Origin: Treponema sp. UBA3662
GTDB taxonomy: Bacteria; Spirochaetota; Spirochaetia; Treponematales; Treponemataceae
DNA length: 10,100 nt
Direction: 5' to 3'
NCBI GenBank assembly: GCA_002373205.1
Contig: DFJV01000033.1
Coordinates: 1 to 10,100 of the forward strand
A program made the position numbers and the translations under genes. The notes under the pieces were generated by a model. It made no database searches. It had not been told where the DNA came from and worked only from the letters and a program-made list of their open reading frames with translations. Within the stretch, counting starts at the first letter, position 1. The number at the start of each line of letters is the position of its first letter. Positions 6,017 to 10,100 of the stretch are shown in pieces.

Positions 6017-6769
6017 TTACTTTTTCTTTTTATATTTTGGACTTCTTAGATCAATAACAATTCTTCTTAATAGTTGCAAATTGGAAACTTTATTACAATC
6101 ATTATTATAATCTTCAAAGGAATCATAATGGAACCCCTCTATTTCACATTTGCAACTAATTATCAGAAAATACGCAATATCTATATTTGCATTCTCAAGA
6201 GCTGTAGATAATGGTGTCTGGCCAAGTTCATTTTTATAATTTATATCCGCTCCATATTTTATTAAAAGTTCTGCCACCGTTAATGCGTTTTCAGAAAAAT
6301 CATAAACCAGATATCCACAAACATTCATTAATGGGGTTGTCTTTGGCAGCTTATTCTTTCGAATTACTTCTATATTTGGATTAGCACCATTAGAAAGTAA
6401 ATACTCCAAAAATTTTATTTTATTTGCATTGTTTTCTGGATAGCAGCAATTAGTTGCCAAGAAAAACAATGGAGTAGCACAAGAGTCATCTTTCTCATTC
6501 GGATTCAAGCCACATCTCAATAATTCAGTCATGGATTTATATTTTTTCCCCAGTACCGATTTTATAACAAATTGATTTCTTGATATCTTTTCATAGGAAT
6601 CTTTTATTATATCAGGATTTTCAGATATAAGTTTCGATATTTGAATTAAATTTTCTTCTTCTATTGCTTTTAGCATATCTCTATCATTCTCAGAATCACA
6701 AAATACACTGGTATTTATAAAGAATAATAAAAATACTGCTAGTTTAAAATTTTTTCTAAAACCTCTCAT
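6017..6769 (-). CDS. Exported ankyrin-repeat protein, candidate immunity protein
   Basis: From the preferred start the product has 250 residues. A signal sequence (basic MRGFRKNFK, then a hydrophobic run to about residue 23, then VFC) suggests export; Cys24 could be lipidated, but the box TSVFC is poor. The rest is ankyrin repeats: MTELLRCGLNPNEKDDSCAT, KFLEYLLSNGANPN, and a clear one with AELLIKYGADINYKNELGQT followed by PLSTALENANIDIAYFLI. Ankyrin proteins bind other proteins and are known as immunity proteins in polymorphic toxin loci. An upstream in-frame ATG at 6784 overlaps the previous stop, but AAGGAG at 6775-6780 sits 5 nt before the ATG at 6769, so I chose the latter. No toxin fragment lies between it and the DUF4431 gene. 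The frame continues open past the stop. Confidence 0.75.
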   Translation of the reverse strand: MRGFRKNFKLAVFLLFFINTSVFCDSENDRDMLKAIEEENLIQISKLISENPDIIKDSYEKISRNQFVIKSVLGKKYKSMTELLRCGLNPNEKDDSCATPLFFLATNCCYPENNANKIKFLEYLLSNGANPNIEVIRKNKLPKTTPLMNVCGYLVYDFSENALTVAELLIKYGADINYKNELGQTPLSTALENANIDIAYFLIISCKCEIEGFHYDSFEDYNNDCNKVSNLQLLRRIVIDLRSPKYKKKK

Positions 6770-6774
6770 AACTA

Positions 6775-6780
6775 CTCCTT
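6775..6780 (-). promoter_or_regulatory. Ribosome binding site deciding the ankyrin gene start
   Basis: AAGGAG lies 5 nt upstream of the ATG at 6769. It falls inside the coding frame if the ATG at 6784 were used, which has no comparable site. It therefore moves the start 15 nt inward. Confidence 0.7.
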
Positions 6781-7692
6781 TCATTTTCCAAAATCATTTT
6801 TCCTGTTTAAGAAAGTCATCTGCGACTGATTCGATATCACAATATAATATAATTCATGATGATGGCCTGTTTCAGCCATTTGAATTTTACCATTTATGGA
6901 AAGTCGTTGACCGTTTAAATCTGATATTTTAAAATTACTTGTTAAGAAAATTAACTGAACTTCCTTTACTTCACTTTCATTATTTTCAATATTAACTGTA
7001 CATGGCTTATACAGCTGTAAAACAGGATAATATTCGATTGTATCAAGATTTGGTGTTTCGCCGTAATTTGGAGCTCCATATGCCTTCTTTATAATTACAA
7101 CTCCTGTAAGTTGTTTCACTTCATTTCCAATACGACAAGATGAATCTATTATTTTTTCAGCATAGTCTTCTGTAAATTTCATGTCCTTGTCAGAAATATT
7201 GAACTGAAGGCAACCATCTTTCATTTCTCCGATACATACAAATCCGTTTTCAAGAAGCTCCTTTCTGTAATCATCATAATTTCTATAACATGAGTATTCA
7301 TTATAGCGGAACTGTCTGACTGAATATACAAGATAGTAAATTTTATCCGTAAGTTTATTTTTTGTCCGTTCGTGAATTATTTTCTTAAACTGTTTTGAAG
7401 GTATAAAATCTATTTTATAATGAGGATAATCATCAACATATATGTGGTTTTCTCTGTCGCGCTTGAGTTCATTATAATCAAGACTTATACTATTTAAGTA
7501 CCATATTCTGTTTTTATATTCATAGGGATCACATACAAAATAGTCATAATCTGAAAAATATACAGAACAGTTCCTACCGTTATTTATCTGAACGGGAACA
7601 TATTCTTTTTCACTTCCTGCATGCAAATAAACAGAAAACATAACTAAGATAAGTATTTTTAAGAAACTATGTTTATTAATTAAAACAGTCAT
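6781..7692 (-). CDS. Exported DUF4431-domain protein, candidate immunity protein
   Basis: The 303-residue product has a signal peptide with a likely signal peptidase I site after YLHA (residue 25). The C-terminal third (about residues 195-288) matches the DUF4431 pattern I know: GVVIIKKAYGAPNYGET (residues 197-213), a strand with VLQLYKPCTVNIE, VKEVQLIF, a LNGQRLSINGKI segment and the hallmark TGHHH (residues 275-279). The domain's function is unknown. The N-terminal two thirds are unrecognised and rich in Tyr and Asp. AGGAG lies 7 nt before the ATG. The gene ends 11 nt before the ankyrin start, so the two are co-transcribed. Location in a series of exported proteins behind an RHS tip suggests a periplasmic immunity role, which is inference. 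Confidence 0.8.
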   Translation of the reverse strand: MTVLINKHSFLKILILVMFSVYLHAGSEKEYVPVQINNGRNCSVYFSDYDYFVCDPYEYKNRIWYLNSISLDYNELKRDRENHIYVDDYPHYKIDFIPSKQFKKIIHERTKNKLTDKIYYLVYSVRQFRYNEYSCYRNYDDYRKELLENGFVCIGEMKDGCLQFNISDKDMKFTEDYAEKIIDSSCRIGNEVKQLTGVVIIKKAYGAPNYGETPNLDTIEYYPVLQLYKPCTVNIENNESEVKEVQLIFLTSNFKISDLNGQRLSINGKIQMAETGHHHELYYIVISNQSQMTFLNRKNDFGK

Positions 7693-7780
7693 GATAAGGC
7701 TCCTGCTTTCTTTGTTTTAAATTTGCTTCACCGCGGCATTTATTTTCTTTATCAATAGCATTTCCATTTAGTATAATCAT
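7676..7780 (-). pseudogene. Small open fragment overlapping the DUF4431 gene start (doubtful)
   Basis: A 34-codon frame from an ATG at 7780 runs 17 nt into the DUF4431 gene. It contains KENKCRGEANLKQRK. By position it could be the remains of a toxin tip, like those before three other genes here. There is no ribosome site, and a second frame across the same stretch also reads as plausible peptide, so the frame is uncertain. Confidence 0.2.
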
Positions 7781-7796
7781 TTCCAAGGTACAAAAT

Positions 7797-8183
7797 TCAA
7801 TTATTTTTTAGAAAATCACAAATTGAACCATCTTCAAAAAGAATCGCCATACCATCGGAACTGCAAAAGTATATCTGCATGGTATATTTTCCATGCTCTC
7901 CGTTAACAATGATTTGACAACTATCTTTATCCAAATACCCTTCTTTTGGTGAGGGTAACGTGCACGTATAAGATTCGTCCGTTGTATTTACCATAGATTG
8001 ACTAGGAAAGTAAGACATCCTAACTCTACCGTCATTGAATATTTCAATCCTAGTTCCATAACCTATCGAATCATATTTTGTTGAAGTCCATACTCCTGAA
8101 AAATTTACATCTTTTGAACAAGAAATAAAAGCAAAAGTAGAAAGCAGAAACCCCAATATATTTCTAATAATTTTTCTAATCAT
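7797..8183 (-). CDS. Small putative lipoprotein, candidate immunity protein
   Basis: The 128-residue product has a basic start (MIRKIIRN), a hydrophobic core and a good spirochaete lipobox FISC, giving lipidated Cys22. The mature part is short and beta-rich: FSGVWTSTKYDSIGYGTRIE, EIFNDGRVRMSYF, then GKYTMQIYFCSSDG and MAILFEDGSICDF. This resembles the layout of small lipocalin-like or META-like barrels, but no family can be named. The ATG overlaps by 4 nt (ATGA) the stop of an upstream fragment that resembles an NlpC/P60 peptidase end, so the natural hypothesis is an inhibitor of a wall peptidase, anchored in the periplasm. This is inference. Confidence 0.75.
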   Translation of the reverse strand: MIRKIIRNILGFLLSTFAFISCSKDVNFSGVWTSTKYDSIGYGTRIEIFNDGRVRMSYFPSQSMVNTTDESYTCTLPSPKEGYLDKDSCQIIVNGEHGKYTMQIYFCSSDGMAILFEDGSICDFLKNN

Positions 8184-8326
8184 ACACCTTCCTTATTTAC
8201 TATGTAATGTATTACTTTCTTATCTCCACTTCCTATAATCTGAAAAACCAAATCACCAGCTCTTACATTCTCGGTATCAATGTATTGACATTCATCATCT
8301 AATATAGCATAAACGAAAATATCGCT
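8180..8326 (-). pseudogene. Orphan C-terminal fragment resembling an NlpC/P60-type peptidase (candidate displaced toxin tip)
   Basis: 48 codons are open from just after an in-frame TAA (8327-8329) to a TGA that overlaps the next ATG by 4 nt (ATGA). The core DTENVRAGDLVFQIIGSG followed by KKVIHYIVN resembles the GDLVFF...H(V)GIYIGNG stretch of NlpC/P60 endopeptidases, where the His is catalytic. The catalytic Cys part would lie upstream and is absent, and there is no start codon, so this is a fragment. The NlpC/P60 resemblance is short and made by eye. Confidence 0.5.
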
Positions 8327-8409
8327 TTAGTCTACAGAATGCTTACGGTTTTGCAGAGAAAAGGCACTCCGGTAATTTCTCATTAACAAATTGTGAACTT
8401 TATTTTACG

Positions 8410-8766
8410 CTACCTTCCTCCATGGAATATGAAAGTTATAACTATTGCTACTGAAATTAAAAAAATTATAGCGAATACATAATACAGACTTTTATATAGT
8501 TTCAAAAAAAATAGCAACAATTTTTTATATACTATTTGTTCAGAATTCCTTACTAGTGTCTCAATCAGTTTTAACCTCATATGACGGGAAAGTATTTTTC
8601 CCTGTTCTTTATCGTATATATACAGCTTATAACCGTTTTCAGAAAAATATTGTTCAATTATTTTTTTATTCTTCAACAAGAAAAAATTAAAAAATAGTCC
8701 AACAAAAAAAATATAGATAAACAAGATAATATTGATGCAAAACAAAGAAATAAGAATATTAGTCAT
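8410..8766 (-). CDS. Small two-helix membrane protein, candidate immunity protein
   Basis: The 118-residue product is not recognised. It has a long hydrophobic segment at the N-terminus (about residues 3-30, ILISLFCINIILFIYIFFVG) and another near the C-terminus (about residues 93-112, YVFAIIFLISVAIVITFIF). Between them is a basic, charged loop of about 60 residues with KIIEQYFSENGYKLYIYDKE. Small membrane proteins are common immunity partners for toxins that act at or cross the membrane. AAGGAG lies 7 nt before the ATG at 8766; a TTG one codon earlier is less likely. Its start overlaps by 8 nt the stop of an upstream open fragment, suggesting translational coupling to a former toxin tip. Confidence 0.65.
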   Translation of the reverse strand: MTNILISLFCINIILFIYIFFVGLFFNFFLLKNKKIIEQYFSENGYKLYIYDKEQGKILSRHMRLKLIETLVRNSEQIVYKKLLLFFLKLYKSLYYVFAIIFLISVAIVITFIFHGGR

Positions 8767-8885
8767 CAATTAGCTCCTTGCTTAAAGTTGCAAGATATTT
8801 AGATACCCCATCATAATAATGAATATCCTGAAATATATGAAAACTCATCTGCAAAAAATGCAACAGTAAATTCCCCACCGGCCGT
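8759..8885 (-). pseudogene. Open fragment coupled to the membrane-protein gene (candidate displaced toxin tip)
   Basis: The frame ending at the TAA 8759-8761 is open back past the end of the upstream gene and reads LLLHFLQMSFHIFQDIHYYD followed by GVSKYLATLSKELIDD. It overlaps the next gene's ATG by 8 nt. It has no start codon within the intergenic stretch; the first ATG (8971) lies antiphase within the neighbour's 3' end. The neighbouring frame, which follows the upstream stop directly, is also open for part of this stretch (GGEFTVAFFADEFSYISGY), so a frameshift may be present. Confidence 0.35.
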
Positions 8886-9512
8886 TTATAATGGACGCAA
8901 AGATATTTCATAGACCTCGTTTTCTCCAGAGGTTTTACTTTGAGTAATTTTGATGACCTTCCCTTTTTCATAATAGTCTACGCTAGGTTTTCCCATGTAT
9001 TCAAATTTTTGAATCAAGTTCGAGTTTATGTAAAGGAGACACATGCCGTCTGTATTTTTCCCGTAATTGATTATTATGATGTCATGATTCATTTTATCAT
9101 ACCAAAAATATGTAGCTACAAAGCTTTTTGTTTTTTTCGTAACCACATTTATAACAGTATATACACTGTAATCAGGTGTATATGTAAAAACTGCACAAAT
9201 ATTATTTTTGTCCAACTGGAAAATATCTGTTACGGAAACAGCTTTTTCCATCAACGGTCCATCTAAATCAAGTGTAAAAAGGATATTTGATTTTTCCATT
9301 GCAAGCAAACATGGATTTTTTCTTATCCTATGATCAAACAAAACATAATAATCAATTCTGTTAATTTTTTTTGTTATATAGTGGTTTCCATCATAATTAT
9401 ATACTTTTCCATATCGAGAATAAGAAAAAACGTTTTTTTGTGCGCTACAGTTAAAATAGCAATTCATAATTAAAAATAATAAAATTGACAATTTAACTTT
9501 TTGTTTAATCAT
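8886..9512 (-). CDS. Exported protein, likely cognate immunity protein of the RHS/3D toxin
   Basis: The 208-residue product starts with a basic N-region and a hydrophobic run (residues 8-20) ending in CYFNCSAQK. It could be lipidated at Cys22 or cut after CSA, since the -3 residue (Tyr) is not ideal for a lipobox; either way it is exported. The mature part is beta-rich with many Tyr, Asn and Lys residues, e.g. YSRYGKVYNYDGNHYITKK and GKVIKITQSKTSGENEVYEI. I recognise no family. The ATG lies 5 nt after the stop of the 3D-domain gene, whose last codons supply the GGAG ribosome site. Direct placement behind a toxin-like C-terminus makes it the expected immunity gene, a role inferred only from position and export. 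Confidence 0.7.
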   Translation of the reverse strand: MIKQKVKLSILLFLIMNCYFNCSAQKNVFSYSRYGKVYNYDGNHYITKKINRIDYYVLFDHRIRKNPCLLAMEKSNILFTLDLDGPLMEKAVSVTDIFQLDKNNICAVFTYTPDYSVYTVINVVTKKTKSFVATYFWYDKMNHDIIIINYGKNTDGMCLLYINSNLIQKFEYMGKPSVDYYEKGKVIKITQSKTSGENEVYEISLRPL

Positions 9513-9517
9513 TTACT

Positions 9518-10100
9518 CTACTCCTGATTATTCTGGGTAACATTCCGAGTCTGTGTTCCAAATTCAAAGCATTCATCTCTAGTCGTATTCATATATAAAT
9601 CGATATGATTTCCATTTATTCTTCCTCCTGTATCATCTGCACGCCTAGGTCCAATACCTTCAATATTAACCCAAGAACCTAAGGGAATTACTTGAGGATC
9701 CACAGCTATTGAGATACCATCTTCAAGTACACGACCACTTGCCCCGTGAGGACCATCAATTATTGTAAAAACTGTATTTTCAGGTGTTGGTAATTCTTGT
9801 AAGCCTACATTCCAGTCTATGGTTATGTAGGTTCCTTCATTGGTCACTCCAGTTCCTTGCATCATTACATCTACTATAAAATCTCTATCGTATTCTCCTT
9901 CAAGCCCCTGAACATTTATTAAATTGCCAGAATTAAAATCTGCTTCATGTGAAATATTATACGCCGTAATTGTAAAGTTTCCTAAATTTGTTACTCCAGT
10001 TTGTTGGTCAGCTGTCTGATTAATGGGTTGACCAGTTGCAGCATCTATCCATTGTCCATTTACAAAAACATCTAATCTTCCATCCGGGTCTATATAGCGT
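9518..10100 (-). CDS. C-terminal part of an RHS-type polymorphic toxin with a 3D (Asp-Asp-Asp) domain; 5' end outside window
   Basis: The frame is open to the window edge, giving 193 residues of a larger protein. The first visible residues RYIDPDGR match the motif that closes the RHS core before the variable tip. The tip ends in a 3D domain of the RlpA-like double-psi barrel type: FTITAYNISHEADF, GPHGASGRVLEDGISIAVDP (first Asp), QVIPLGSWVNIEGIG, RRADDTGGRINGNHIDLYM (second and third Asp) and CFEFGTQTRNV. 3D domains occur in MltA-type lytic transglycosylases and resuscitation factors, so the likely target is peptidoglycan. An internal ATG at 9865 is not the start, because the 3D domain begins upstream of it. 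The 3D call is firm; RHS membership rests on one short motif plus the arrangement downstream. Confidence 0.75.
   Translation of the reverse strand, partial: RYIDPDGRLDVFVNGQWIDAATGQPINQTADQQTGVTNLGNFTITAYNISHEADFNSGNLINVQGLEGEYDRDFIVDVMMQGTGVTNEGTYITIDWNVGLQELPTPENTVFTIIDGPHGASGRVLEDGISIAVDPQVIPLGSWVNIEGIGPRRADDTGGRINGNHIDLYMNTTRDECFEFGTQTRNVTQNNQE

Noticed and set aside
8759..8971. A 70-codon minus-strand gene starting at 8971
   Set aside because: Its first third is out of frame within the end of the 8886-9512 gene. Only the intergenic part (8759-8885) is a candidate coding remnant, so it was annotated as a fragment.
5100..10100. CRISPR array, tRNA or complete insertion sequence in the AT-rich half
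   Set aside because: I looked for regularly spaced repeats, cloverleaf-like segments and transposase motifs and found none that held up.

Overview
The window looks like the chromosome of a host-associated treponeme (spirochaete). The evidence is the paired Fe-S scaffold/GGGtGRT genes, a bactofilin-TPR-MtaB operon, relaxed spirochaete-type lipoboxes and the gene content of the right half. This placement is inference from gene content and style, not from a marker gene.

The left part (1 to about 5100) is moderate in GC and has ordinary housekeeping genes. On the + strand are the 3' part of an IscU/NifU-like scaffold gene, its usual partner encoding the GGGtGRT protein, and a tiny PspC-domain protein. 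On the - strand, reading leftwards, are a bactofilin, an exported TPR protein and the tRNA methylthiotransferase MtaB. These three are tightly packed as one operon, with a strong promoter placed so close to the bactofilin ATG that the mRNA should be leaderless. Two GC-rich intergenic elements (2104-2201 and 4878-5085) share a core in which stem bases change in a compensatory way while the internal-loop bases stay fixed. They are two diverged copies of one structured repeat.

The right part (about 5100 to 10100) is visibly AT-rich and entirely on the - strand. It begins off the right edge with the C-terminus of what appears to be an RHS-type polymorphic toxin ending in a complete 3D (Asp-Asp-Asp, RlpA-like) domain. 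An exported protein gene follows 5 nt later and is the likely immunity gene. Downstream is a train of short exported or membrane proteins: a two-helix membrane protein, a lipoprotein, a DUF4431 protein, an ankyrin-repeat protein and another lipoprotein. Three of them are preceded by a short open fragment with no start codon of its own, whose stop codon overlaps the next gene's start by 1 to 8 nt. One fragment resembles the end of an NlpC/P60 peptidase; the others are unrecognised. A fourth, weaker candidate precedes the DUF4431 gene.

My reading is an RHS toxin locus that has swapped tips repeatedly, leaving displaced toxin-tip/immunity modules behind the active one. The immunity candidates mostly carry signal peptides and the two recognisable tips belong to cell-wall-associated domain families, so the expected site of action is the periplasm. 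The module structure is seen in the sequence; the toxin and immunity functions are inferred.
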